DNA of 64,000 bases. Origin: Blastocladiella emersonii ATCC 22665 (taxonomy: Eukaryota; Blastocladiomycota; Blastocladiomycetes; Blastocladiales; Blastocladiaceae). The position numbers were made by a program, and so were the translations under genes. A model generated the notes under the pieces. It searched no databases. It was not told the origin of the DNA and worked only from the letters and a program-made list of their open reading frames with translations. This document shows, one piece after another, positions 47,168-58,137 of this stretch; within the stretch, counting starts at the first letter, position 1, and the number at the start of each line of letters is the position of its first letter. The stretch spans positions 186,001-250,000 of the forward strand of contig JANHCV010000016.1 in the NCBI GenBank assembly GCA_025594325.1, read 5' to 3'.

Positions 47168-48866
47168 TTACTCGCCGCGCGACTTGCGCAGCACCCGGTC
47201 GAGGTTGGCCTGGGCCTCGCGGCGCGCGTCCACGAGCCCGGCGCCGCGGGCGACCAGGAGCGACTCGCGCAGGGCGCGCGCGGCCGCGTCAAAGTCGCCC
47301 ATGAGCTCGCTCACCCGGCCGAGGTTGTTGAGGGCGGCGGCGCGGCACTCGCCGCACTCGGGCGCCGACTTGGCGTCGGTCGAGTCGCGCGCGCGCACGA
47401 GCCAGCGTTTCGCCTCGGCGAGGTACTCGGCGGGGGCAGGGGAGTCGCCACCTTCGCGCGCTTGCGCGTGCTCGTAGCCCGCGACCAGGTCGCCCGCGAG
47501 ATTGTTCATGACGCTCGCGCGGCGGCAGTACACGTCGCGGGCGTCGGTGCCCGGCATGTACCCGAGCAGCGTGCGGCGGAGCGCCGCGGCGTACGCCGGC
47601 TGGTGCCGCGAGGCGTAGTGCGTGGCCATTTCCTCGAGCAGCGCGACGAGACCGGCGGGCGGGTTCGGGGAGCCGGCGGTCGCCGAGACGGTGGGAGGAG
47701 GGACGGAGCCGCGGAGGAGGTGGCCGAGGTGTGCCTGGACGGCGGCGTGCGCGTGCGCGTGCTCAGCGCCGGTCGGTGGGGCCGACGCGAGTAGGAAAGT
47801 GCCGAGCGCCATCGAGTAGTACCGGTCGGTGCCCCAGTTGGGCGTCTCCTTCCTCCCGCCAGCGGCGTCCTTGGCGACGGCCGCCGCGGCGGACTCGGGG
47901 TTGGCCTCGAGGTACGCGGCGGCGCGAGCCATGTGGGCCAGAATCGCCGCGACGCGCTCGAGTTTCGCGGACGCGACCGCCGGCGCGTGCCACGGGACCG
48001 CGGCGCGGCGGTGGTTGTTCCGCTCGCCGGCGTCCGCGTACCAGGCGACGAGCGACTCGAGGCCGCGGTGGTACCAGCGGAGCGCGGGGACGGGCGCGGT
48101 CTGGTCGGCGTAGAAGCGCGCGAGCTGGAGGGCGATGCCGGCCTCGAGGTCGAGGTGACCCCCCGCCTTGGCCGCGTCCCACGCCGTCAGGTAAAACGCC
48201 TCGGCCTTGGCAGCGTCGGGCACGTAGTGGTGGTACAGGACCGCGGACCGCAGCGGGGAACGCACGGCCGACGGGTACATCCACAGGTTCTGCAGGCGCA
48301 CCCACAGGTTGCCGGTCGTCGACAGCAGGCGCGCCTCGCGCGCGTCGTCCTCGTCGGCGGTCAGCGATACACCGAAGGGGTCCTCGCCGGAGCGCGGACC
48401 GGTGGTGTTCGTGGTGTCGAGGTCGATGCGCTCGCTCGACTTGGCGCCGACGTAGTAGATGGACCCGCCGATCAGGAGCGCCGAGAGCATGTACATGGGC
48501 ACGCTGTCTGTATGGGTTCCTCTCGTCAGTATCCCGCGTCGTGGCGCGGCGGCGAGAGAACAACGTACAGGGACTCTCATCCTCGACCTGCTGCTGCCCA
48601 CCAGGCCCGCCCGCCTGCGGACCGCCGGCAACGGGCGCGGGGGCGGCCTGCGCCTGGAGCGTGGCGAGCGGCGCGGCGGACCACGTCGGGCCGGACGTCA
48701 TGGCGTCGCCCTGGCCCTGCTGCGAGGATGGCGGCTGGGTCGACTGGGACTGGAAGCGGCGCACGGCGGCCATCCGCATCGGGGCCAGCGAGCGCGTCAA
48801 AGACGCGGCGGCGGCGGCGGAACGGGCCGCGGGCCGGGCGAGACGCGATAGGAGCGACATTTGCAT
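47168..48866 (-). CDS. Mitochondrial inner-membrane TPR protein, Mgr3-like (545 aa)
   Basis: Exon 1 is 48866-48569, the intron is 48568-48508 (61 nt, GTACGT donor, ATACAG acceptor) and exon 2 is 48507-47168. Residues 1-40 are an Arg/Ala/Ser-rich amphipathic presequence (SLLSRLARPAARSAAAAASL) typical of mitochondrial import. One membrane span follows the junction (VPMYMLSALLIGGSIYYVG). The rest is helical TPR-like repeats, e.g. AALNNLGRVSELMGDFDAAA and MNNLAGDLVAGYEHAQA. This order (presequence, one span, TPRs) is that of yeast Mgr3, an adaptor of the i-AAA protease Yme1, but the assignment rests on layout rather than a diagnostic motif. It shares a 158-bp divergent promoter with the GPATCH1-like gene. 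Confidence 0.75.
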
Positions 48867-49024
48867 TGGCTACGTGATGAAGGGCAGCGGAGAGAGAGGA
48901 CAGAGTTGCGAGGTCGGCGCGGGTGTTGACGAGCGGCCGCCGCCGAGATCGCGGCGACGCACACGCACATGTACCTCACGCCCTGCACGCAGAACCGGCC
49001 GCCGTCGCCGCTGAATGTAACCTG

Positions 49025-51432
49025 ATGCAACCTCGATCCCGTCAACAGCAGAAACCGGTGCCGGCGGGCCACTACGTCAAGTTCGGCACGCCGCTGGCAC
49101 GGTCGTCGGGGAGCGACTCGCTCGCGCTCGACCTCGCCCGCCCCGGCGGCGCCCGGTCCATCACCCCAAACGTCCCCGTGTGGAAGCAGGAGGTCACGGA
49201 CGAGCAGGGCCGCCGCCGCCTGCACGGCGCCTTCAAGGGCGGCTTCTCGGCCGGCTACTACAACACGGTCGGCAGCAAGGAAGGTGGGTACGTCTCAGCT
49301 TTCGCTCAAGCGCAGTGTGCCCGACCCTCACCATCCGCCAAACTGTAGGATGGACGCCCGCGACCTTCACGTCGTCGCGCGCCGCGCGGTCCGACCGCAA
49401 GGCGATGCGGCCCGAGGACTACATGGACGACGAGGACCGCGAGGACGCGGTTGACGGGAAGCAGCTGCGCGTTGCGGGCCCGAAACCCGAGACCTCCGCC
49501 GCGGCAGGCGCGGCAGCGGACCCGATCCAGCGCCTGTTCGTCCCGCAGCCCGCGGCCGGCGGCACCGGCGGCGCCGACTCGCTCGGGATGCGTCTCCTGC
49601 GCCGCGCCGGGTACCGCGACGGCGTGCTCCCGGACGCGCTGCCGACGCGCGACTCGGCGATGCGCGGGAACGCCGGGCTCGGGTTCCGCGAAGCGAGCAA
49701 CCCGTTCGGCCGCGTCGTCCGTGAGCCCGCCGCCGCTGCGCCACCAACCGCGACAGCAGCAGCCCCGCTCGGGATCCGCGGCGGGATCGGGCTCGGCGTG
49801 CTCAACGACGAGGACGACGACGACGCGAACGTGTACGACGACGTGCCCGTCGCGCCGGGCGCGGACCTCGAGACGGCCGCCGCGGCGGCCACGGGGCTCG
49901 CGCCGCTCCCGCAGCTCGTCACGCAGCGCAAGAAGAAGAAAGCAGCCGCGGCGGCGCCGGCGGGGATCGTCCCGCCCGAGCTCACCGTGTGCAGCGACGG
50001 GCTGCGCGCGGTCCCCGGCTTCGTCGTTGGCGCCAAGGCCTTCACGGTCCCACCGCGTAAGGCATACCCCGCGCCACCCGTCCCGCCCGGATGGACGCCG
50101 CGGCCGCCAATCGTGTTCCGCCCACCACCGCCGCCAGGAGCGGGACAGCGGCCGCTGGAAAAACCACGGTCAGTGCAGCAGCAGCCCGTGACCGCGGTCG
50201 CCGCACCGCTGACGGGCCCGCGCGCAGCGCCCGTGGCGCGCGACGTGGCCGAGGCCGCGCTCGCCGCGTCGTACAAGCCGTTCGAGGGCGCTAAGCGCGC
50301 GCGGTACCTCGCCTTTTGCGAGTTTTACGCCGGCCAGCGGATCGTCATGCCTGTACGTCCTCCAGTACGCCCACACCCGTTTCACGCCAACTGACGATAC
50401 TCGTGGGAACAGACCGTGGACGACGCCGAATCCGTCGAATTCGCCGCAACGGCCAACCTGTTCCGGCCCATGTCGACGCAACTCGAGGCGCGGTTCACGC
50501 GCGCGCACGTCCAGGTCGGCGACGCCACGCCCGCCGACTCCGACGCCGAGCAGCGCGTCGAGACGCGGACCCCCGCCGAGGAGGCTGCTGCCGCCGGCCG
50601 GTTCGGCAGCCTGACGCGCGAGGTGGTCGACTTTTTCCCCGCGCGGCTCCTGTGCAAGCGGTTCGGTGTGCCCGTCCCGCTGAACGGCGCGGCGCCGAGC
50701 GCGCGAGGAGGCGAGCGCGAGAGCGCCGTCGGGCAGCTCCTGTCGGCGGACACCATGGCCGAGATCCTGCGCGGCGGTTCTGGGGGAATGGGCGGCATGT
50801 TCCACGCGAGCCGCGGCCTCACGCCGCCAAACCCCGCGCAGGCCGACGACGAGGATCCGCTCCCGCCGCGCGCCCAGGACGTGCTGCTGCGCGTGCGGCG
50901 GCCGCCGCAGGAGGTGTTTGACAAGATCTTTGGCGTCGCGACCATGGCGCTCGCGGCACACCTCGCGGCCACGGCGTCGGGCAAGCCGGCGGCAGCCAGT
51001 GAAGAAGATCTCCCGCAGGTCGTCGTTGACGCGTCCGCCGCGGACCTACCCGCGGCCGCGGTCGCGCGGATCGTCGCGCAGGCCGACTCTGGCACGGAGC
51101 CAAAGCCGAAACCTGCGGTCGCGGTCCCACCCGTGGCGGCCAGCGGCAACTACACGCGCGTCGACGAGCGCGACGTGGCGGAGCGCGCGCTCGCCGAGGC
51201 CGGCGGCGCCGACGCGGTCGCGGTCAAGTTCAAGCCGCGGTTCAAGCGCAAGCTCCCCGTCGCTGCTGCTGCGGGCACGGAGGAGGAGGGTGTGGTGCAG
51301 GTCCCGCTGCGGCCCGCCAAGAAGTCCAAGTCGAACGGGTCCGCAGCGGCAGCAGCAGCGGGCAAGCGTAGCGGCGCTCGCGGAGGAGCCAAGTTCGCGG
51401 CGCTGTCTTTTGGCGACGACGACGAGATGTAG
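49025..51432 (+). CDS. G-patch protein, GPATCH1/TGH-like splicing factor (760 aa)
   Basis: Exons are 49025-49283, 49349-50352 and 50413-51432; introns are 65 and 60 nt (donors GTGGGT and GTACGT). The N-terminus has the family block [20 protein letters not shown] then [10 protein letters not shown], restored by splicing intron 1. A degenerate G-patch follows ([19 protein letters not shown]). Later conserved pieces are [12 protein letters not shown] and [20 protein letters not shown]. The C-terminus is Lys-rich and ends SFGDDDEM. Plant TGH and human GPATCH1 join late spliceosomes in the nucleus. The protein has long Ala/Pro-rich spacers, as is common in this genome. A second ATG upstream in the same frame is unlikely because the region is the shared promoter. 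Confidence 0.85.
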
Positions 51433-52172
51433 CCGCGAGCGAGCGAATACATGTTGTCGATGGACATCGATGGCCGCGACGAGCTTGGACGGCCGCGTCT
51501 CATCGATCCAGGCCGGATCACGGCCATCGTACGGCGCACGGCGTATGGCTACCAAGTTCCCTTGGCGGCCACGGCTGCTGCCGCCTGCTCCGCGATGATC
51601 CGCACCGGAGCGAGCGAACGCCGCAGTCGCTGCGGAAGGTCGCAGCCAGAACCCCTGTCGCAGCAGCGCAGCGCAGAGGCCGCCGTGGCCATCGCCGCAG
51701 CGCGAAGCGGCAAGTCGGCGCCAACTCGCTCGCGAGAACGGTGTCGAACGATATGCCACGGAAAACGTGGGAGAACCCCGTCGTCGTGCTTGTTGCATCG
51801 CGCGCGAGGCTGCACGCCATGGTGCGCGCACACAGCACGTCGCGGGTGACGATGGCGTGCGCGCACGGCCTCGTGCTGGCTGGACACGCCATGCTGTGCC
51901 ACGTCAGTGTGGCCGTGGCCGCGACCATGAGCGGTGAGTGGGAGGGGAGAGCGGGATCAGATCGGGGCGGGCCGGAGGAGAAGAAGAAGAAGAACGTGCA
52001 CCGTTGGTTGCAAACGGCAAGATTCAATTCAACAAGGGCGGGAAAAGTCCCGGGACGGTAAGCAACGTCATGGGGTCGTGCTAAGCGCCCGCCTCTATAA
52101 AAGGGCGCCGCCCCCCGCACGCACCATCTCTCCTCCACATCCATCCAGCATCCGTCCCTCGCAACAACAACT
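51433..52172. other. Intergenic, promoter of the gene at 52173
   Basis: 740 bp. GGCCATCG/GGCCACGG words occur repeatedly around 51470-51700. A TATA box lies near the right end. No gene was seen; open frames on both strands overlap fully. Confidence 0.4.
52096..52102 (+). promoter_or_regulatory. TATA box
   Basis: TATAAAA, 71 bp before ATG 52173, followed by a C/A-rich leader (ATCTCTCCTCCACATCC). It is one of the few clear TATA boxes in the window and suggests regulated expression of the downstream gene. Confidence 0.6.
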
Positions 52173-53198
52173 ATGCCAGTCGTCCAGATTTCCTCGGCCG
52201 CTCCGGGCACGGCGCTCAGCACGATCCCGCCACCCGTCATGCGCCGCCCGGGCTCGCGATCCGCATCCTCGCGCCCGTTACCCACAGAGTACACGTGCAA
52301 GGTGCGCAAGCTGCGCGGCGCCGACGCCCAGGCCGCGCTGTACCGGACGTTCGTGCGCACGTCGTCGCCGCTGTCGGTCCTCGCCGGCGACGAGCACCCG
52401 CCGTCCGTCCTCAAGACGAGTTTCCGGTCGATCCACATGCGCGCGCGGCCCGTCGATCCCATGGTCCCGCTGTCGCGCGACGCGGTCGTCTACTTTTCGG
52501 GTGGTAACGACGATCGGCCGGGGTCTGCACCCGCAACCGCGGATCCCGAGCTCCCCGCCGAGTGCCTCGGCACGCCGCCGCCGACGTACCCGATGTGCGG
52601 TGCAGCCTACTCGGCCGAGCCGCCGCAGTACACGTTCACGGCTGTGTCGACAACAACGGCGCCGCGCGGGCGCACGTCGATCCTCGGCGGGCTCGTTGGG
52701 CGCGCCCGGTCCGTGTCGCGCAGCCGCGCCTCGAACTTTGCCGCGTCCGACTCGCCCTCCTCTTCAACAACCCCGATCCCGCCACCCGTCGGCGACTGCG
52801 GCGAGTCGGACGACCCGACCTCGGCGTGGATGGGCGTGGTGCGGATCACATCGGTGCAGTCGACCGATGCGCACGACGAGGTGGTGACGCACCACTGCCA
52901 GTTTGCGGGGCTCGACCCGGCCGCGTTGCACCACCCGGTCGTGTCCGTGTCGCGCAGCTTCGAGCTGATCGTGCGCGCCGTGGCGAGCCACCTGCGCGCC
53001 AAGCGCGTGGCGGGGAGCGGCGACCCGGCGGTGCACGAGCTCGTGGTGCACGTCCCCGCCGACGACGTGGCGCGCCGGCTCGCCATGAAGCGGCTCGCGG
53101 TCCCGCTCGCGGGCGAGTACGTCGACCCGCTCGCGCCTGGTGGTGGGCAGACGGTCATGATGTACGCGGTCGAGCTGCAGGCGTTCTTTTCGGCCTGA
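52173..53198 (+). CDS. Hypothetical protein (341 aa)
   Basis: A single exon from ATG 52173 (MPVVQISSAAPGTALS) to TGA. Two folded-looking blocks flank a Ser/Thr/Pro-rich linker. The first is about residues 38-115 (EYTCKVRKLRGADAQAALYR). The second is about 220-341, with beta-type alternation (WMGVVRITSVQSTDAHDEVV, SVSRSFELIVRAVASHLRAK, TVMMYAVELQAFFSA). The pattern of two beta-rich modules with a Cys-containing strand is reminiscent of arrestin-like folds, but no signature motif lets me name it. A TATA box and a clean C/A-rich leader upstream support the start. Confidence 0.7.
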   Translation: MPVVQISSAAPGTALSTIPPPVMRRPGSRSASSRPLPTEYTCKVRKLRGADAQAALYRTFVRTSSPLSVLAGDEHPPSVLKTSFRSIHMRARPVDPMVPLSRDAVVYFSGGNDDRPGSAPATADPELPAECLGTPPPTYPMCGAAYSAEPPQYTFTAVSTTTAPRGRTSILGGLVGRARSVSRSRASNFAASDSPSSSTTPIPPPVGDCGESDDPTSAWMGVVRITSVQSTDAHDEVVTHHCQFAGLDPAALHHPVVSVSRSFELIVRAVASHLRAKRVAGSGDPAVHELVVHVPADDVARRLAMKRLAVPLAGEYVDPLAPGGGQTVMMYAVELQAFFSA

Positions 53199-53700
53199 TT
53201 CTTTGTTCTTGTCCCTTGGTGTGTTGTTCCTCCCTCGATTCCCGACTCTCTCTTCGACTTTCATCCATTCATTCGTGTGCCTGCGTGACTACTCTTGATC
53301 AAAACATATACTCTCTCTGGTAATGGGCTCCCCTCTCGTCTTCAACTCAGCGTCCTGAGTGCCGTGAAGCTCTGCACTCGATCCCAGTGCCGTGATAGCT
53401 GTAGGCGGAGCGCGAGCGCCGCATTGCACACACGGGCGACAAAGCGGATGGCAGCGCGCGTGTCCTTGTGACGCAGGCGACTGGTCCCGTTGCGTCTAGT
53501 TCCATTCCTGAGCGCGTCACGCGTATCCGGGGGAGGCAGGCGGGAGAGAAGCGAGAGAAGGCGGGGGACGCGGCGGCGGGGCGCTGGGCGGGGCGCGCCA
53601 CTTCGAAAACGCTCGACTCACCGCAACCCGCAATCCTCCGTCTCGTCCGCTCTCCGTCCCGCGACGCCACCACCGACGACGACGACGCGCCCCCGCCGCC
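53199..53700. other. Intergenic, promoter of the RBR ligase gene
   Basis: 502 bp. A T/C-rich stretch after 53199 is the probable 3' UTR and terminator of the upstream gene. A GGCGGGG-rich stretch around 53575-53600 precedes the RBR start. No gene. Confidence 0.4.
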
Positions 53701-56700
53701 ATGGAAGACGATGCAAACCCGCGCCGCCGCGCGCGCACGCTGCTCGACGTCGACGACGACAGCGAGATGCTGGCCGTGTTCCGCGACGCGCCCGCGACGC
53801 CGCCGCCGCCTGCTCGTCCCCCGCGCGCGCCCGCCGCCACCCGCGAGGTCGTGTTCCTCGACTCGGACGACAGCGACAGCGACGACGAGGTCGTGGCCAC
53901 CTTTGCCTCCGCGTCCGCCTCCGCGTCCGCCCCCTCGGCGAGTGGGAGCAGCAGCAGGACCAGCGGCGGCGGCGGCGGCAGCGGGACGCCCGTCGACCTC
54001 AAGACATCCGCTTTCGACCGGCTGCTCGAGGTGTTCCCGGACATCAGCCCCGACTTTCTCGACACCTTCCTCGACGCGTACCTGGCCCCGGACGGCGGCC
54101 CCGTCCCCGTCACCCTCGACTACGTGCTCGAGGCCGCCACCGTCGGCCTGCTCGAGCGCAACGGCGGGTACCCGCGCGTCACGCTCAACGCGCGCAAGCG
54201 GAAGCGCGAGAACGACGAGTCGGGTGCGGCGGGCTCGTCGTCGGCCGCCGACGCCCTCACGTACGAGGCCGAGGAGGCCAAGCGCCAGCGCACCCGCAAG
54301 CTCCAGGCGCCGCCCGGCCCGGACCTCCGCAACATCATCATCAACTGGCCCGTCCCGGCCAACTACCCGGCTGCATGGTGCGTTCCTCGGTCCCGTTCAC
54401 GAACGCCGTCTCACCCGCATCTCCCGCGCGTGCATCTAGCAAACACTACCTCTCCTCAACCTTCCCGCGGATGCCCGTGACGCTGATCGACACGACGCTG
54501 CGGCGGCACGGGTCGCAGTACGTGCCGACGCTGCTCGCGCTCGAGGCCATGGTCAAGCAGGACCCGCTGCCGTACGTGCCGCTGCGCGGGATGCGCAAGT
54601 CGTGCCCGCACGTGGCGTGCGGGTACCAGAACGAGCCGACGCTCGCGCAGCACCTCGCGTGGCTGCAGGAGCAGCGCGCGTACGACGCCGAGTCGGCGCG
54701 CGTCCAGGCCCAGGAGGAGGCCGAGTTCAAGCGCGCCGAGGCCGCCGGCGAGCTGCTCGACTGCGGGTGCTGCTACGACTCGCAGATCGCCAACAACATG
54801 GTCGCGTGCGACGACGGACACACGTTCTGTCGCGACTGCGTCCGCCGCACGCTCGAGAACTTTTTGGGGCTGCGCAACTCGGGCGGGCTCAAGTGCATGG
54901 ACGTCGACGGGTGCACGTTCGGGTTCACGCGGTCCACGCTCGTCCGGTGCGTCCCCGAGAAGACCATGCTCGCGTGGGACAAGCTCGTCGCCGAGGACGC
55001 GCTTCGCGAGGCCCAGCTCGAGGGGTTCTACGAGTGTCCGCACTGCGACTACGGTACGCGTCTTCCCTCGTCTCCTGCCCTTGGCCGTCACTGACATCCT
55101 CCCTCTCTCGTCTCGCGTAGGCGTCGTGCTCGACGCCGAGGTGACCACCTTCACGTGCGACAACTGCGAGAAGCGGTCATGCGTCCAGTGCCGCAAGGAC
55201 CCGCACCCGCCTCTGTCGTGCGAGGACGCGGCCAAGCGCGAGTCGAACCTCGGCATCCAGCACAAGATCGAGGAGCAGATGACCGAGGCCCTGCTGCGCG
55301 AGTGCCCCAAGTGCAAGCGCCGCTTCTACAAGACCGAGGGGTGCAACAAGATGACGTGCCAGTGCGGCACCGGTACGCTTTCTTCTCTCCCCGCTACGGT
55401 CTCGCTCGCCGCGCGCTGACCTTTTTGAGTATTGTCTAGTCATGTGCTACGTGTGCCGCCAGGTCGTCCGCGACTACACCCACTTTGCCGGGCAGGGCGT
55501 CGACCCGGGCGCCAAGTGCCTGCTGCACGACGACACGGTCGCGCGCAACGCGGCCGAGGTCGCCGCTGCCGAAAAGGCCGCGCTCGAGGCCGCGCAAAAG
55601 GAGGGCATCCAGGTCGCCGCCGACGAGCTCAACATCGGCGGGCCCGCGGGCCGCACCGCCGCCAACAACAACCACCGCGGCGGCGGCGGCCGGGGACACG
55701 GCCGCGACTTGGCGGCCGAGCTGATGCGCCATGCCCTGGGGTACCAGGCGCTGGCCGAGCAGCGGGCCCAGGCGTTCCAGGTGCAGGCCGCGCAGCGGCG
55801 GCGCGAGGCGGCGCAGCAGCAGCAGGAGCTCGCGCATCGGTTGCAGGCCGAGCAGCAGCGGCTCATGGCGCGGCTCGAGGAACAGCGCCTGCAGCGCGAG
55901 CGCGCCCGCGACATGCAGGACCAGCAGGATCTCCTCGTCGCGCAGCGGTACCTCGAGCGCCAGCGCAGGAACCGCGACCAGGGCGTACCCGCTCCCGCTG
56001 CGCCTGCGCCTGCGCCTGCGCCGGCACCAGCGCCAGCAGCGGCGCCGCAGATGCCGCCACTGCCCCACTACCTCCGCAACCAGTTTGGCGCGGGTGCGGG
56101 CGCGGATGCGTACGAGCTGGGAAACCACCTCATGCAGATGTTCGGCGGCGGCGGCGCCTTCGACTTCAACGGCGGCCTCGCGCCCGCGCCTCGGCCGCCC
56201 GCCGCCGCCCCGCCGGCCCCGCGGAGGAGACTAGGCGAACGTGTTCGGTTCGTCGAATCGGACGACGACGATGACGATCACGATCACGACCACGATGATG
56301 ACGACGATGATGATGACGACGACGACGACGAGGTGGACTTCGACTTTGCCGCCCACCGGTTCATGCCGCAAGCTCGCCCCGCTGCGCGGCACACGTACGC
56401 CGCGCCGGCGCCCGCCGCCCCCCGTGTCCGCGTCCTCGCGCCGCAGGCACCCCCGCGCACCGTGCCCGTGCCCGCCCGCACCGTCCCCGGGCCGCCGGGG
56501 GTTCTCGCGCCGCAGCCCGACCGGCCCCGCCTCGGGACCGTGGTTGCAGCGGACCCGCAACCAGCGCCGCCGTCGCGAGCAAAGCGACGCGGCACCGTCG
56601 CGCCGTACCACCCGGCGCCGCAGCCGGCCCCGGCGCCGGTCCCGTTCGTCCCGCCGCCCGCGCCCCCGGTCAAGCGCGAGCCGGCGGCCGCGGGCGGCCC

Positions 56701-56977
56701 GCCCTCGCCGCCGCGCCGGCGCGTGCGGATTCGCAACCCCGTCGCCGCGGCGGCGGCGGCGGCGGCGGCGGCGGCTGGCCCCGCGCCCGTGCCCGCGACG
56801 CCGCGGACGGAGGCGGCGGTGCGCGCGCAGATCGTGGCGGCCGAGGGCGAGGTGACGCGGCAGATGCGGCGGCGCGCGTGGCAGGGCGCGACGCAGGCCA
56901 TCAACGACGCCGAGGCCGCGGCGCGCGAGGCCGTGGCGGAGCTGCGGAACGAGCTGCGCCAGGTGCGCCGGCGCTGA
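53701..56977 (+). CDS. RBR-type E3 ubiquitin ligase, RNF216/TRIAD3-like (1026 aa)
   Basis: Four exons: 53701-54377, 54440-55053, 55121-55372 and 55440-56977; introns are 62, 67 and 67 nt. RING1 has CGCCYDSQIANNMVAC then GHTFCRDCVRR. The IBR has YECPHCDYG, joined by splicing to TFTCDNCEKRSCVQCRKD. RING2 has RECPKCKRRFYKTEGCNKMT then CQCGTVMCYVCR; the Cys in GCNKM is at the position of the catalytic cysteine. The RING2 CG..MCYVCR form is that of RNF216. RBR ligases pass ubiquitin through this cysteine. The last 450 residues are Gln/Arg-rich coiled coil, then Pro/Ala-rich with a long Asp/His tract (56260-56340). Every intron falls inside or beside the zinc modules, which confirms the splicing. 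Confidence 0.93.
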
Positions 56978-57043
56978 CTCGGCGTGCGTGCTGTACAACA
57001 TCTTTATAAACGTGTAATTTATCAAACCTCGTCCCTTCCCAAC

Positions 57044-57944
57044 CTACTCGGCCGCGGCCCCGGTGCCGCCAGTGTGCAGGTTCGAGTAGTCGAAGCACTC
57101 GGGGAGATGGCGGTGCTTGAAGTAGATTTCGACGCACTTGGCCTTCCGCTCGACGGCGTCCCACCGCGTCACGGCGTAGAGCGACCGCGGGCACCCGATC
57201 TTGTTGGTGTTCTTGGTCTGCCCCGCGCGGTACCGCGCCGCCGCCTTCTTGCCGCCGCCCAGGCAGCACTGCCACAGCCGCTCGCGCAGGACGGTCCCGC
57301 GCGACCCGGGCTTGAGCACCCACGCCTGCCACCGCTTGCCGTCAAAGTCCGGCCGGTCCTTGTCGACGCCGCACCCGGCCTGGTCGTACCGCGGGACGAA
57401 GCTACACCCCGGTGGTCAGCTCACGCTTCAGGTCACCCGCTACAGGGAGAACGTACTGGCACGGTTCATGCCCCAGAAGCTCCTTGATCTTAGCGTCGGC
57501 TTCCTCGGGCTCGACAAAGTACTTTGGGTCCGACTGCTTGCAGTTGCGGCACACGGTGTCGCCCGGCGCGTCGAACTCGGTCGGCGGGACCCGGTGCGCC
57601 GCCGTCGGCTGCCCGCGGCACACGCGCCAGTGCTGCCGCTGCAGCAGCATCGCCTTGAGCTGCTGCACCTTGGGCCGGAACGCCGGCGCGAGCGGGTAGC
57701 CTGCCGCCGAGGCGTTCTCGGTCGCGGCGGGTGTGGGCTGGGCGGCGACGGGCTCGGCGGAGGTGGCAAACGCCTGCTGAGGATGGCCTTGCGGCGCCTG
57801 CGGCGGCTGCAACATGCTCGGCGGGTACGAGTAGCCCTGGCCCTGCTGCTGGTGCTGCTGGTGGTGTTGTGGCGGGTACACGGCAAACGCGCCGCCGCTG
57901 CTCCCGGCGCCGGCCGTCGTCACGTCGATGTTCATGGCGTCCAT
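57044..57944 (-). CDS. Hypothetical protein with Gln/Pro-rich N-terminus (281 aa)
   Basis: Exon 1 is 57944-57457, the intron is 57456-57402 (55 nt, GTACGT donor, GTGTAG acceptor) and exon 2 is 57401-57044. The N-terminal 80 residues are Gln/Pro/His-rich (YPPQHHQQHQQQGQGYSYPP). A folded region follows with paired cysteines (HWRVCRGQ and DTVCRNCKQSDPKYFV). After splicing come HFVPRYDQAGCGVDKDRPDF, then WQAWVLKPGS, LRERLWQCCLGGGKKAAARY and LPECFDYSNL. The Cys spacing hints at metal binding. No family was recognised. It is convergent with the RBR ligase gene (66-bp gap) and probably nuclear by composition, which is inference only. Confidence 0.75.
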
Positions 57945-58137
57945 TGCGAGCAGTCGGGTCCTAATTCATGCGTTGCGTTTATGTTCTAGTGGGGAGAGAG
58001 AGTGAGAGTGGGCGAAGCGAGGCCAGGTCGACGAGCCACGGCGTTTCAAGCACGGCACCGCCGTGGCGCCGCGCCTCTGACACCGAAGCACCCGACTTCC
58101 ATCACGCAAGTCATCACATCATGTCGCATATTCGAGC

